A DNA stretch of 53,704 nucleotides, from positions 1-53,704 of IMG/VR virus record IMGVR_UViG_3300034779_000011; one strand, given 5' to 3'. The DNA comes from a virus. A model generated the notes under the pieces. It searched no databases and was not told where the DNA came from. It worked only from the letters and a program-made list of their open reading frames with translations. Shown here piece after piece: positions 16,065 to 24,615 of the stretch. The position numbers and the translations under genes are program-made. Numbering within the stretch: the first letter of the stretch is position 1; each line of letters opens with the position of its first letter.

Positions 16065-17623
16065 ACCGCGCCGCGCCCACGCGCCGCACACTCGCGATCG
16101 CCGCACTGTCCGGCTACGCGGAGTCGCTGGGTCACCGGGGCGCGAGTCTCTCCGAGCGCGCGCTGCGCTCCTGGGAGACGGCGTCGGGTAGCGCCGACAG
16201 CCTCGCGCTGCGCGACCTGCCGACGCTGCGGGACCGCTCGGCGGACCTGGTCCGCAACGAGCCGCTGGCCGCGGGGGCGGTGCAGACGCAGGTCGACAGC
16301 GTCGTGGGGACCGGGCTGCGGCTTCGCGCCACCCCGCGCCGGGGGCCGCTGGGGCTCTCTCGCGTCGAGGCGGAGGCGTGGGCGGACGAGGTAGAGACGC
16401 TTTGGGACGCGGTGAAGAACCATCTCGACATCGAGCGCGTCTCCTCCTGGCGGCAGCTTCTGGAGATGACCTTCATCGGCACCGTGGTGCGCGGCGATCT
16501 CCTGACCATCCGGCGGTACCGCAAGCGCGCGGGCGACGCACTGGGACTCAAGCTGCAGCAGGTGGAGCCGGGCCGGATCTCGAACCCGCGAGGGGCGTGG
16601 GATACGGACTCGCTGCGCGCGGGTGTGGAGAAGGACGCCGACGGTGCGGCGGTGGCCTACCACGTGGCGGACCGCCACCCGAACGACTGCCTGGCACGGC
16701 GCGCCGGCCCGACGACGTGGACGCGCGTGCCGGCGTTCGGACCCCAGAGCGGCGAGCCGCTGGCGCTCCTTCACCTGCGCCGGCGCGACCTGGGGCAGAC
16801 CCGGGGGACGCCCCTCTTCGCCCCGGTGATCGCGCTGTTCCGCCGCTTCGGGATCTTCAACGACGCGTACGTGGAGGCCTGCATCGTCAACACCATGCTG
16901 GCCGTCCTCATCACCACGCCGGACGACGGCTTCACCGACCCGATGTCGCTCACGGCCGAGAGCGCGGACGCGGCGGCAGCGGGTGAGATCGCCGAAGACG
17001 AAGTGAAGCTGGGCTCCGGCACCATCGCCACGCTTCCCCACGGAAGCTCCGCCACCATCGTAGACCCCAAGCGCCCGAACGACGCGTACGGCGCGTTCGT
17101 AGACACGATCCTGATGCAGGTGGGGGCGGCGCTGGGGCTGCCGTTCGAGGTGCTCACGCGGCGGTTCCAGTCGAGCTACTCCGCCGCGCGCGCGGCGCTC
17201 CTGGAGGCGTGGCGGACCTTCTATGGCTGGCGCGAGTGGCTGTCCGAATCGCTCTGCGCGCCGGTCTACGGATGGGTGGTCGCGGAAGCGGTCTCGACGG
17301 GACTGCTGGAAGCCCCGGGGTTCTTCGACTCCCCGCTCACCCGCGCGGCGTGGCTCGCTCACGAGTGGATCGGCGACGCGCCGGGCCAGCTGGACGAGCT
17401 CAAGGAGGCCCGCGCGGCCGAGATACGGCTTTCGCTGGGGATCACCACGCTGCAGGAGGAGACGGCGTCGATGACCGGTGGCGACTGGAGCCGCAACCAC
17501 GAGCAGCGCGCGGAGGAAGTGCGCCGCCGCCGTGAGGACGGCCTGGAGGGGCCGTCCGCAGAGAGCCTCGCCGAGGCCGACGCCATGATCGAGCGCGCGA
17601 ATGCACAGGAGGCTGGGACATGA
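16061..17623 (+). CDS. Phage portal protein, lambda gpB-like
   Basis: Forms the dodecameric DNA channel at one capsid vertex. Family blocks: LRDRSADLVRNEPLAAGAVQ, VVGTGLRLRATP, then QVEPGRISNP, a RRRDLGQTRGTPLFAPVI segment and GLPFEVLTRRFQSSYSAARA, which is highly typical of lambda-type portals. 520 aa from the GTG at 16061 agrees with the family. It lies between W and the protease, as in lambda. Confidence 0.94.
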   Translation: MNRAAPTRRTLAIAALSGYAESLGHRGASLSERALRSWETASGSADSLALRDLPTLRDRSADLVRNEPLAAGAVQTQVDSVVGTGLRLRATPRRGPLGLSRVEAEAWADEVETLWDAVKNHLDIERVSSWRQLLEMTFIGTVVRGDLLTIRRYRKRAGDALGLKLQQVEPGRISNPRGAWDTDSLRAGVEKDADGAAVAYHVADRHPNDCLARRAGPTTWTRVPAFGPQSGEPLALLHLRRRDLGQTRGTPLFAPVIALFRRFGIFNDAYVEACIVNTMLAVLITTPDDGFTDPMSLTAESADAAAAGEIAEDEVKLGSGTIATLPHGSSATIVDPKRPNDAYGAFVDTILMQVGAALGLPFEVLTRRFQSSYSAARAALLEAWRTFYGWREWLSESLCAPVYGWVVAEAVSTGLLEAPGFFDSPLTRAAWLAHEWIGDAPGQLDELKEARAAEIRLSLGITTLQEETASMTGGDWSRNHEQRAEEVRRRREDGLEGPSAESLAEADAMIERANAQEAGT

Positions 17624-19008
17624 GCGGCCGCACGGTCCCGCGCCGCCTGGCCGCCGCCTTCATGGTGGCGCAGTGGGCGATGCAGCGCGAATGGCTGGAG
17701 GCGATGCGGCCCGTGGCCGAGCAGATCGGCGGGCGGGACCTGAGCGCGGCGCAGCTGCGCGAGGAGCTCCGCGCCGCGCTGGAGCCGTTCCGCAAGGACG
17801 CGGTGGCGGTCGAGTGGGGCCAGCCCGTCGACGGGGCGCCGCGCGCGAGCGTGCGGGGCGGCGTCGCGGTGCTCCGGATCGTCGGCCCGATGTTCCACTA
17901 CGCGGACGAGTTCACCGACGTTTGCGGCTGCACGGCGTACGACGCGCTTGCTCGCGATGTGGCGGCGGTGCGGGCCGCGTACCGCGCAGGTGTGGTGGGC
18001 GCGGCCGTGGGCTACTTCGACACGCCCGGCGGCGAGTTCGGCGGCTGCGGGGAGGCGGCGGACCTGGTCCGGTCCCTCGCGGCCGAGATGCCTACCGTGG
18101 CGTACGCGTCCGACCTGTGCTGCTCCGCCGGGTTCTGGCTCGCGAGCGCGTTCGGTGAGCGCGTGGGGGCGGACGCTTCCATGTGGGGCTCGCTGGGCGT
18201 GGTGAGCTCCTACGTCGACAGTTCCGAGCGAGACGCGAAGGCCGGGGTTCGCAGGTTCGAGATCGTCTCCTCGCAGAGCCCCGACAAGCGCGCCAACCCC
18301 GCAGAGGATGAAGGGCGCGCGCGGCACCAGGCGCTGGTGGACTCGCTGGCCGACGTCTTCATCGACCACGTCGCCCGCAACATGAACGTGCCGCGCGCCC
18401 GGGTGCTCTCGGACTTCGGCCGTGGGGGCGTCCTGGTCGGACAGCAGGCGGTCGCCGCGGGAATGATCGACCGGCTCGGCTCCTTCGAGGGGCTGATCGC
18501 GGAGCTTTCGGACAAGTACGGCCCCGGTTCCCGGGGCACGCCCGCCGCCGGCGGGTTCACCCTCTCCCAGGAGCGCACGATGCGCCAGGAGCCCATGTCC
18601 GGCAGCGAAGAGCAGCCGGGGCCCATCACCGCCGACTCGCTGCGCCAGGCCCACCCGCAGGCGGTGGCGGAGCTCGAGACGGCCGCCGCCGCGCGGGAGC
18701 GCGAGCGGATCCGCGCGGTTCTCGCCGAAGCGACCACCGAGGACGAGCGCGCCGCGGTGGCGCCGCTCATCGAGGACCCGCAGGCCACCGCCGGGGACGC
18801 GGCGCGCGCCATCCTCGCCGCCGCCCGCAAGGCAGGCTCGACGGCCGGTGCCAGGGCGAAGGCCTTCCACGACGCCGTGCGGGCGGACGAGGTCGCGCTG
18901 GACGCGCCCGCTCCCAACGCCGCCACCGCGGGGGCGTCCGCCACCGACGCCGCGCAGGTGCTGCAGATCCTGAACGCCGGCAAGCTGCCGGCGCCCTCGC
19001 CGAACTGA
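17620..19008 (+). CDS. S49 family capsid maturation protease (gpC-like) with C-terminal scaffold region
   Basis: Cleaves the scaffold and portal during head maturation. The SppA-like core runs from about residue 80 to 290: GVAVLRIVGPMFHYAD, YFDTPGGEFGG, then catalytic Ser169 in LCCSAGFWLAS and GSLGVVSSY. Lys223 in SPDKRAN is well placed as the general base, comparable to the Ser/Lys dyad of lambda gpC. Residues 320-462 are Ala/Glu-rich and helical, like an assembly scaffold, with an internal start at 18580. The ATGA overlap couples it to the portal. Confidence 0.92.
   Translation: MSGRTVPRRLAAAFMVAQWAMQREWLEAMRPVAEQIGGRDLSAAQLREELRAALEPFRKDAVAVEWGQPVDGAPRASVRGGVAVLRIVGPMFHYADEFTDVCGCTAYDALARDVAAVRAAYRAGVVGAAVGYFDTPGGEFGGCGEAADLVRSLAAEMPTVAYASDLCCSAGFWLASAFGERVGADASMWGSLGVVSSYVDSSERDAKAGVRRFEIVSSQSPDKRANPAEDEGRARHQALVDSLADVFIDHVARNMNVPRARVLSDFGRGGVLVGQQAVAAGMIDRLGSFEGLIAELSDKYGPGSRGTPAAGGFTLSQERTMRQEPMSGSEEQPGPITADSLRQAHPQAVAELETAAAARERERIRAVLAEATTEDERAAVAPLIEDPQATAGDAARAILAAARKAGSTAGARAKAFHDAVRADEVALDAPAPNAATAGASATDAAQVLQILNAGKLPAPSPN
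18580..19008 (+). CDS. Nested in-frame scaffold protein (Nu3-like)
   Basis: An internal ATG at codon 321 of the protease frame is preceded by AGGAG six bases upstream (18569-18573). Starting there gives a 142-aa, Ala/Glu/Arg-rich helical protein with no enzymatic part. In lambda the scaffold Nu3 is made in this way from the 3' end of C. The start is inferred from the ribosome-binding site and the lambda parallel. Confidence 0.6.
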   Translation: MRQEPMSGSEEQPGPITADSLRQAHPQAVAELETAAAARERERIRAVLAEATTEDERAAVAPLIEDPQATAGDAARAILAAARKAGSTAGARAKAFHDAVRADEVALDAPAPNAATAGASATDAAQVLQILNAGKLPAPSPN

Positions 19009-19010
19009 CG

Positions 19011-19027
19011 GGCGCGCAGCGCGCGCC
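19011..19027 (+). terminator. GC hairpin between protease and decoration genes
   Basis: GGCGCGC-AGC-GCGCGCC forms a perfect 7-bp stem directly after the protease stop, followed by GCTTCTTCCC without a long T-run. It may stabilise or partly terminate mRNA before the strongly expressed decoration and capsid genes. Confidence 0.4.
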
Positions 19028-19057
19028 GCTTCTTCCCACTTCGCGGAGAGACCAGCC

Positions 19058-19720
19058 GTGAGCTTCGACCTGAACCCCAAGTTCGCGACGGAGGGCACCT
19101 ACACGCCCGACAACCTGATCGCGGACGGCTGCCCCCACGCGGACACGGTGACCGTGAAGAGCGGTCAGAACGTCGTCCGCGGCACGGTGATGGGCAAGTG
19201 CACCAAGGACACCGTGGGTGTCGCAACCGCGGGCGCGAACACCGGCAACGGCACCGCGTCGGCCGTGACGCTGGGCGCCAAGGCGCAGGCGGGCACCTAC
19301 ACGCTGCGCTGCGTGACGGCGGCGAGCAACGCCGGCACCTTCGCGGTGTTCGCCCCCAACGGCGAGCGCCTGGCGGACCTGACGGTGGGCGTCGCCTACA
19401 CCGGCGGCCACATCAACCTCACGATCTCCGACGGCGCCACCGACTTCGTGGTGGGCGACACCTTCACGGTCGCCGTCTCCGGCTCCGGCAAGTGGATCAA
19501 GTCTCTGGCAGCGGCGGTGGACGGCTCCCAGGACGGGACTGGCATCCTGGCGCACGACTGCGACGCCTCGGCCGGCGACAAGCTCGCGCCGATCTACACC
19601 GGCGGGCCGGCCGAGATCAACCAGCGCGCGCTCACCTTCGGGACCGGCCACACGGCCGGGACGGTTAAGGACACGCTGGCGGCGCGCGGACTCTACCTGC
19701 GCAGCAGCGTCAAGGCCTGA
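19058..19720 (+). CDS. Head decoration protein (gpD-like) with inserted beta domain
   Basis: Capsid-stabilising surface protein. The N-terminus (TPDNLIADGCPHADTVTVKS, then RGTVMGKCT) and C-terminus (GILAHDCDASAGDKLAPIYT with a final FGTGHTAGTVKDTLAARGLY block) match phage decoration proteins. Between them (about residues 70-150) sits an extra beta-sandwich-like module, AGTYTLRCVTAASNAGTF to FVVGDTFTVAVSG, seen in many decoration proteins and making this one longer than lambda D. It is placed between protease and capsid genes as expected. The GTG start at 19058 follows GGAGAGACC. Confidence 0.85.
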   Translation: MSFDLNPKFATEGTYTPDNLIADGCPHADTVTVKSGQNVVRGTVMGKCTKDTVGVATAGANTGNGTASAVTLGAKAQAGTYTLRCVTAASNAGTFAVFAPNGERLADLTVGVAYTGGHINLTISDGATDFVVGDTFTVAVSGSGKWIKSLAAAVDGSQDGTGILAHDCDASAGDKLAPIYTGGPAEINQRALTFGTGHTAGTVKDTLAARGLYLRSSVKA

Positions 19721-19766
19721 CGCCCGCCTCCACTCACGACGACCACCAACAGGAAAGGTCCGACCC

Positions 19767-20825
19767 ATGGCCGACACGTACACCACCCGGGTGCTGATCG
19801 GGGTGGTCGAGAGCCGCGAAGGCGGCAAGCTCCAGACGTTCTTCCGCAATTTCTTCCCCTTCCGCGTGCAGAGCGACCGGGAGGAGATCCTCTTCGACGT
19901 GGTGGACAAGAAGAAGCGCCTGGCGCCCTTCGTCTCGCCGCTGGTCAAGGGCAAGATCATGGAGGCGTGGGGCTACGTGACCCGCGTCTTCAAGCCCGCG
20001 TACCTGAAGCCGAAGGGGGTCGTGCGGCCCACCGACGCGATCAAGCGCCTCGCGGGCGAGAAGCTGAACGGCGAGATGAGCATGGCGGAGCGCCGGAACA
20101 TCCACATCCGGAACCACCTGTTCGAGCAGGACGACGCCTGCGACAACCGCGAGGAGGTGATGTGCGCGGAGGCGCTGCGGCTCGGGCAAGTCACCGTTTC
20201 GGGAGACGGCTACCCCACCCAAGTGATCAGCTTCGGGCGCAACTCCGCGCACCGGATCGTCCTCTCCGGCGCCGACTTGTGGAGCGCGTCGACCGCCACG
20301 CCCAACGACGACCTGGAGGAGTGGGCGGAGCTGGTGCGCGACAACGGCGACGGCGCGGTGGTCACCGACTGGATCATGGGGACGCGCGCCTTCAAGGCGT
20401 ACAAGAACTGGCTCAAGGACAACGAGCCGGACCTGCTCAAGATCCTGCTCAACGCCCAGAACCGGGGCCAGACCACCTCGCTGCAGATGGGCCCGCAGGC
20501 GGCGCGCAAGATCGTCAACCAGGGAACGGTCGGTGAGTTCCAGTTCTGGACGTACAGCGACACCTACCAGGACGAGGACGGCGTCACGCAGCAGGTGTTC
20601 CCGAAGGAGGAGGTGCTGGGCGTCTCCATGGACGTGGAGGGCACCATCTGCTACGGCGCCATCATGGACGCCGACGCCGGGGAGAGCGGGCTCGCGGTGA
20701 TGGAGCGCTTCCCGAAGAACTGGAAGGAGGCTGACCCGTCGGCAGAGTACGTCATGACGCAGTCGGCCCCGCTCGCGGTGCCGCTGCGTCCCAACGCCAC
20801 CGTGAGCGCCGTGGTGCTGGCGTAA
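19767..20825 (+). CDS. Major capsid protein, lambda gpE family
   Basis: Shell-forming HK97-fold protein. Characteristic blocks: FFRNFFPFRVQSDREEILFD, VSPLVKGKIMEAWGYVTR, the YLKPKGVVRPTDA segment, DGYPTQVISFGR, and VMERFPKNWKEADPSAEYVM with TQSAPLAVPLRPNA at the end. 352 aa fits the family. ATG preceded by AGGAAAGG. Confidence 0.95.
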   Translation: MADTYTTRVLIGVVESREGGKLQTFFRNFFPFRVQSDREEILFDVVDKKKRLAPFVSPLVKGKIMEAWGYVTRVFKPAYLKPKGVVRPTDAIKRLAGEKLNGEMSMAERRNIHIRNHLFEQDDACDNREEVMCAEALRLGQVTVSGDGYPTQVISFGRNSAHRIVLSGADLWSASTATPNDDLEEWAELVRDNGDGAVVTDWIMGTRAFKAYKNWLKDNEPDLLKILLNAQNRGQTTSLQMGPQAARKIVNQGTVGEFQFWTYSDTYQDEDGVTQQVFPKEEVLGVSMDVEGTICYGAIMDADAGESGLAVMERFPKNWKEADPSAEYVMTQSAPLAVPLRPNATVSAVVLA

Positions 20826-20860
20826 CCCCCCCGGCCTCGCGCGGAGGAGTCGAAGAACCC

Positions 20861-20881
20861 GGGCGGGGCCGTACCCCGCCC
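20861..20881 (+). terminator. Strong GC hairpin after the capsid gene
   Basis: GGGCGGGG-CCGTA-CCCCGCCC is a perfect 8-bp stem 35 bases after the capsid stop, followed by CTCTCC. Without a T-run it may act as a partial terminator or as an mRNA 3' stabiliser that raises capsid expression over downstream genes. Confidence 0.5.
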
Positions 20882-20922
20882 CTCTCCAAACGATCAACCT
20901 CTCACCACTACAGGTGATCCCG

Positions 20923-21348
20923 ATGGCGGACGACGTGAAGATGGTGAACGTGATCCCGCTCGTGCAGGTGCGCTACACGCCGCCCGGCGGCAGCCGCGGC
21001 ACCTACCTGCCGGGCACGAAGGAGAAGCCCGCCGAGGCCTTCCCGATGGAGGAGGGCGAGGCGCTCAGGCTGGCCCGGATGAAGCCGCCCGCCGTGGAGA
21101 TCGTGCCGTCGGCCACGTCGGCGGACCAGCCGCAGCACCCGGCGGCGACCGTCCCGCCGACGCGCGCGGAGCTGGAGCAGGGGGCGAAGGCGCTCGGGAT
21201 CGACCTCGGCTCCATCGTCGGCACGGGCAGGAACGGCGCGCTGAAGAACGCCGACATCGCCGCCGCCATCGCCGCGCGGCGCCACGAGCTGGAGGCGGAC
21301 GTGGACGACGATCCGGGCGGGCGCATCCCCGGCCTGGTGACCGAGTAG
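20923..21348 (+). CDS. Head protein with C-terminal E3-binding-like motif (lambda FI position)
   Basis: ATG at 20923 follows ACAGGTG; an in-frame GTG at 20914 is possible. The N-terminal part is beta-rich (VNVIPLVQVRYTPPGGSRG). The C-terminal ~40 residues (LGIDLGSIVGTGRNGALKNA then DIAAAIAARR) look like the small peripheral-subunit-binding/SAP-like helical fold. It occupies the position of lambda FI, a DNA-packaging accessory. Function inferred from position. Confidence 0.55.
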   Translation: MADDVKMVNVIPLVQVRYTPPGGSRGTYLPGTKEKPAEAFPMEEGEALRLARMKPPAVEIVPSATSADQPQHPAATVPPTRAELEQGAKALGIDLGSIVGTGRNGALKNADIAAAIAARRHELEADVDDDPGGRIPGLVTE

Positions 21349-21370
21349 TCCGCTCACCGCCGCCGCCCCC

Positions 21371-21898
21371 GTGTTCACCCCTCAGGAGGTGGAGACAGAT
21401 CTCCGGCTGACCGGAGGCAAGCCCGTGCTCTATGGGCACCGGCCGTTCACGGTGGACGGCGCCACCGACCGGGTACTCACCGCCGGCCACGGCTTCCCGG
21501 CGGGGCTGCGGCTGGAGTTCGTGGGCGGGGCGCCGGGCGGGCTGGCGACGGGCACCGGCTACTACGTGCTCGCCCCCAACCCGCAGGGGTTCCAGGTGGC
21601 CGCAACGGCGGGCGGCGCGGCCGTGGACCTCGTCGGCGCGGCCCCCGCCGGCAGCCAGGTGGCGCTCTCCACCTGGGGCCACTGGGACGTCGACCGGCAG
21701 GAAGACACCTTCGAAGGCGAGCGCGCGGTTCACGGGGAGCCGGCCGGGCTGGTGCGGGTGGCGACCGGGATGGTGTCACGGGTCCACCTGCGGGCGCGCG
21801 CCGCGCTCTTCTTCAACGGCGTGCGGTACGTCATCCTCGCCGCGACGCCGGTGGGAGACGGGGAGGAGACGGAGATCGTGGTGGGCAAGGGCAGCTAG
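21371..21898 (+). CDS. Head-tail connector-like protein (FII position) carrying an inserted beta module
   Basis: GTG start. The ends resemble FII-type joining proteins: a short N-terminus and a C-terminal ARAALFFNGVRYVILAATPV. Residues ~35-90 contain a separate module (GHGFPAGLRLEFVGGAPGGL, YYVLAPNPQGFQVAATAGG) that recurs in the tail-fibre gene at 36898-37500. The module probably decorates the virion; the connector assignment rests on gene order. Confidence 0.6.
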   Translation: MFTPQEVETDLRLTGGKPVLYGHRPFTVDGATDRVLTAGHGFPAGLRLEFVGGAPGGLATGTGYYVLAPNPQGFQVAATAGGAAVDLVGAAPAGSQVALSTWGHWDVDRQEDTFEGERAVHGEPAGLVRVATGMVSRVHLRARAALFFNGVRYVILAATPVGDGEETEIVVGKGS

Positions 21899-21922
21899 TT
21901 TCCCTGCGGAAACAACGACCCC

Positions 21923-22447
21923 GTGCAGATTCCAGCGAGCATCCTCGAACGCGTGCTGCAGGCGGCGGAGGGCCGCCTCGGCGAATCCTCCGCCACGACC
22001 CCGGCCGGGGTGACGTACGAGCGGCCGGCGGCGCTGGTGTGCCGCTCCCCGCTGGCGCCGGGGGAGCCGGGAGAGCTGCCCCGCATGGCGGTGGTCCTGG
22101 CGCAGCCGCCGGAGAAGCTCGGGGAGACAGGGGAGCTCAGGGCGCCGGGGTCGGTGACAAGCGAGGTGTTCGCCGCCGTGGTCTGCCAGGTCGAGGGCAG
22201 CAACGAGAGCGGGGCGCCTGGGCTCGACACGTTGCTGGACCCTCTCCGCTCATGGGCGATCATCGCCTTGCTCTACGACTGGACCGAGCCCCGGCCGTTC
22301 GGGGGGCTGGTGGAGCGGGCGGAGTACGTCGGTGCCCGGTGGGACCGCGACCAGGCGGGCGTGCCCTTCGGCGAGGTGATGCTTTTCTTCCGCTTCCAGC
22401 TCGCGACCGATGCGGCGGACCCGACGACACTCTCACCCGTGGCATGA
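21923..22447 (+). CDS. Tail-terminator-like protein (gpU/Z position)
   Basis: GTG start. 174 aa with a helical N-terminus (PASILERVLQAAEGRLG) and alternating beta strands (RMAVVLAQPPEK, FAAVVCQVEG), ending in VMLFFRFQLATDAADPTTL. It lies between the connector and tail-tube genes, where lambda-type phages encode Z and U, and the C-terminal strand resembles tail-terminator relatives. Position is the main evidence. Confidence 0.55.
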   Translation: MQIPASILERVLQAAEGRLGESSATTPAGVTYERPAALVCRSPLAPGEPGELPRMAVVLAQPPEKLGETGELRAPGSVTSEVFAAVVCQVEGSNESGAPGLDTLLDPLRSWAIIALLYDWTEPRPFGGLVERAEYVGARWDRDQAGVPFGEVMLFFRFQLATDAADPTTLSPVA

Positions 22448-22457
22448 GGGCCCACTG

Positions 22458-22628
22458 ATGCTGATCGAGCTCCTGTCGGAAGTCATGAACCGCTTCGGAC
22501 GCTTCCCGGTGACAAACCCTCCCACGCGCGTAGACTGGCCGGCTGACGTCGCCCAGCCTCTGCTGGACGTCAAGGCTGCGCGGCCGGTCGAGCCACCGCG
22601 CCGCCGGGCGAAAGGGGCTCAGCCGTGA
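22458..22628 (+). CDS. Small hypothetical tail-region protein (56 aa)
   Basis: ATG at 22458 is taken as the start; the longer open frame upstream overlaps the previous gene. Helical N-terminus MLIELLSEVMNRFGRFPV, then a basic Pro-rich end. It couples to the next gene by GTGA. No family recognised. Confidence 0.45.
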   Translation: MLIELLSEVMNRFGRFPVTNPPTRVDWPADVAQPLLDVKAARPVEPPRRRAKGAQP

Positions 22629-22975
22629 AGACGACGCCCATTCGCCACGTCGTTGTCGGCGGACGCGACGTCTCGCAGCACATGAGCGCGGGTTTCCTGC
22701 GCAGGTGGACGAAGCCGAACGGCTTCGTGTACTCCGAGCTTCACCTGCGGTGGCGCCGCGACGCAGAATCGGCAGCGCTTGCGGGCGACCTTTGGTGGTC
22801 CATCAGGGAGAGCGGCGCGCCCTGCGAGGCTGAGATCCGCGAGCGGTGCGGGCCCGTGGGTCCCACCAACTGCGGCTGGCGAGCGGCGTTCGTCCTGCGC
22901 GACGACCCGCCCACTGAGCCACAGGACGTGCTGGTGCTCGTCCAGGCCACCGCACTGGAGGAGATCCGCGCATGA
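22625..22975 (+). CDS. Hypothetical protein in tail module (116 aa)
   Basis: GTG start in a GTGA overlap. Mixed alpha/beta with a Trp- and Arg-rich middle (LRRWTKPNGFVYSELHLRWR) and two central cysteines. It ends in ATGA overlap with the tail-tube gene. No family recognised; possibly accessory. Confidence 0.5.
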   Translation: MKTTPIRHVVVGGRDVSQHMSAGFLRRWTKPNGFVYSELHLRWRRDAESAALAGDLWWSIRESGAPCEAEIRERCGPVGPTNCGWRAAFVLRDDPPTEPQDVLVLVQATALEEIRA

Positions 22976-23700
22976 TCTTCAAGACCGGTCGCCTGTTCGT
23001 GGGCGGCTACGACCTGACCAACGGCCTGCAGCGGATCTCGCTGGGTGCCACACTGGACGAGAAGGAGACCAGCCACGCCGGCAGCGCCGGAATGCGGCAG
23101 TCCGATGCGGGGATCGAGCAGGCGGAGTTCTCCTGCGGGCTCCTCTATTCCGACAACAACGTCGACGCCCCAGGCGATGCGCTGTTCGCGCTTCAGGGCG
23201 ACGCTGGCGTGCCGCTCGCCTTCGCGCTCGGCTCCGCCGCCGCCGGAGACCTCGCGTGGCTGTTCCTGTCCACTGCGTTCCGCGCTCCGAAAGACCTGCG
23301 CGTAGGTGAGCCGGCGACGATCACGGCGGAAGGACGGAGCAGCTCGGGGCCGCTGGTGCGGGGGCGGGTGATGCTGAACCTCACGCGGAGCGTGACCGGC
23401 GCAACCAACAACGGAACGGCCGTGAACCTGGGGGCCGCGCTCTCCAGTCAGCGGGTCTACCTGGTCGTCCATGTCGGCGCCGCCTCGGCCGCGCTCGCCA
23501 CCACGTTCAAGCTCCAGAGCGCGCCGGCGTCCAACTTCGCCTCGCCCACCGACCGCGTCACCCTCACTCCGGCCGGCCCGAACGGCGCCGCCTGGGGCTC
23601 GCTCGCTGGGCCGGTGACCGACACCTGGTGGCGCGTGGTGGACACCGTCACCGGCAGCGCGCCCACGGTGCCCCTCTTCGTCGCGGCAGGCATCCGCTGA
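22972..23700 (+). CDS. Tail tube-like protein 1 (242 aa)
   Basis: Beta-rich protein of lambda gpV size located just before the tail chaperone genes. The N-terminus FKTGRLFVGGYDLTNGLQRI with SLGATLDEKETSHAGSAG resembles phage tail-tube and tail-fold proteins. The second half reads as an added Ig-like or beta domain (LVVHVGAASAALATTFKLQS; WWRVVDTVTGS). Confidence 0.6.
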   Translation: MIFKTGRLFVGGYDLTNGLQRISLGATLDEKETSHAGSAGMRQSDAGIEQAEFSCGLLYSDNNVDAPGDALFALQGDAGVPLAFALGSAAAGDLAWLFLSTAFRAPKDLRVGEPATITAEGRSSSGPLVRGRVMLNLTRSVTGATNNGTAVNLGAALSSQRVYLVVHVGAASAALATTFKLQSAPASNFASPTDRVTLTPAGPNGAAWGSLAGPVTDTWWRVVDTVTGSAPTVPLFVAAGIR

Positions 23701-23736
23701 CACACCCCTCCCTCCCTCAGCACCGGATGGCAACCG

Positions 23737-24168
23737 ATGATCCTCAAGAACCCGTACGTAAGCGTGACGACCTCCGGCCCCACGACGGTCGACCTCTCCG
23801 CGTACGTCCAGCAGATCTCCGGCGGTCCGGAGTTCGACGAGGTGGACACCACCGTGGGCAACGCGGCCGGCACGAAGTCGAGCGAGGCGGGCATGGAGTC
23901 CGGCTCGCTGGAGGTCACCTGCCTCCAGGCCTTCGGCACGGGCACCCCGGACGCGGTGAACGCCGCGGCATACGAGGACGCCCGCAACGGTCTCAACGTG
24001 ACCGTGGAGTTCCGGGCGGTGAACGCCAGCCGGTCGGCCACCAACCCCGGCTGGAGCGCGGCCTACAAGTGCTTCGTCTACAAGCCGGTGGACACGCAGG
24101 TGGGCCAGGCGATCACCACCGTGCTCCGCTTCGTGAAGCAGGGTGCGCTGAGCAAGCTCACGTCGTAA
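23737..24168 (+). CDS. Tail tube-like protein 2 (143 aa)
   Basis: Beta-rich 143-aa protein: MILKNPYVSVTTSGPTTVDL, YVQQISGGPEFDEVDTTVGN and LEVTCLQAFG fit the tube-fold family used for the siphovirus tail shaft. Two tube-like genes in tandem are uncommon; one may be the tube and the other a minor tail or decoration subunit. It lies directly before the frameshifted chaperone gene. Confidence 0.6.
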   Translation: MILKNPYVSVTTSGPTTVDLSAYVQQISGGPEFDEVDTTVGNAAGTKSSEAGMESGSLEVTCLQAFGTGTPDAVNAAAYEDARNGLNVTVEFRAVNASRSATNPGWSAAYKCFVYKPVDTQVGQAITTVLRFVKQGALSKLTS

Positions 24169-24183
24169 ACGGAGGGACGAACG

Positions 24184-24615
24184 ATGCCCAGGAAGGAGGT
24201 CGCCCCGGCCGCGCCCGTGCCGTCGCTGGCGGAGCGGGCCCGGGCGCGGGTCGCGGCCAAGCGGGCCGAAGCACGGCCGGTCGGGGCCACCAGCGAGTGG
24301 CACTACGTGCCGGAGCTGGAAGGCGAGGTGGAGGTGCGCGGCGGTTCGGGGGTCACCCGCTCGGCCGTACTGATCGACGTCGCCGCGTCGGAGCCGGAAC
24401 ACGAGCAAACCGTCGCTCTCCTTTCCGCGATCAAGCACACTACTCGCGACCCTGAGACCGGGGCGCTCGTGTTCGCGGGGATGAGCATGGACGACCTCGC
24501 CGCGCTCGACTTCGAGACGCAGTGCATCCTCGGACCGCCGGCACTGCGGGCGGCGGGACTGGGCGCGCGCGAGGGAAAAGGCGAGGCCCCGACCACTGGC
24601 TCTACTTCCGCATAG
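24184..24615 (+). CDS. Tail assembly chaperone, short form (gpG-like)
   Basis: The acidic, helical 143-aa protein made without frameshifting. It reads LAERARARVAAKRAEARPVG, then ATSEWHYVPELEGEVEV and MSMDDLAALDFETQCILGPP. It precedes the tape measure, whose folding these chaperones assist. A slippery site near its 3' end yields a longer fusion. Confidence 0.75.
   Translation: MPRKEVAPAAPVPSLAERARARVAAKRAEARPVGATSEWHYVPELEGEVEVRGGSGVTRSAVLIDVAASEPEHEQTVALLSAIKHTTRDPETGALVFAGMSMDDLAALDFETQCILGPPALRAAGLGAREGKGEAPTTGSTSA

Noticed and set aside
15872-17500. Long minus-strand open frame (542 codons) opposite the portal gene
   Set aside because: It lies wholly antisense to clear portal and W genes; such frames arise from GC-rich codon bias, and the composition is Arg/Pro/His-rich without motifs. 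The same applies to other long antisense frames (2044-3021, 22741-24438, 45546-47060, 51908-53440).
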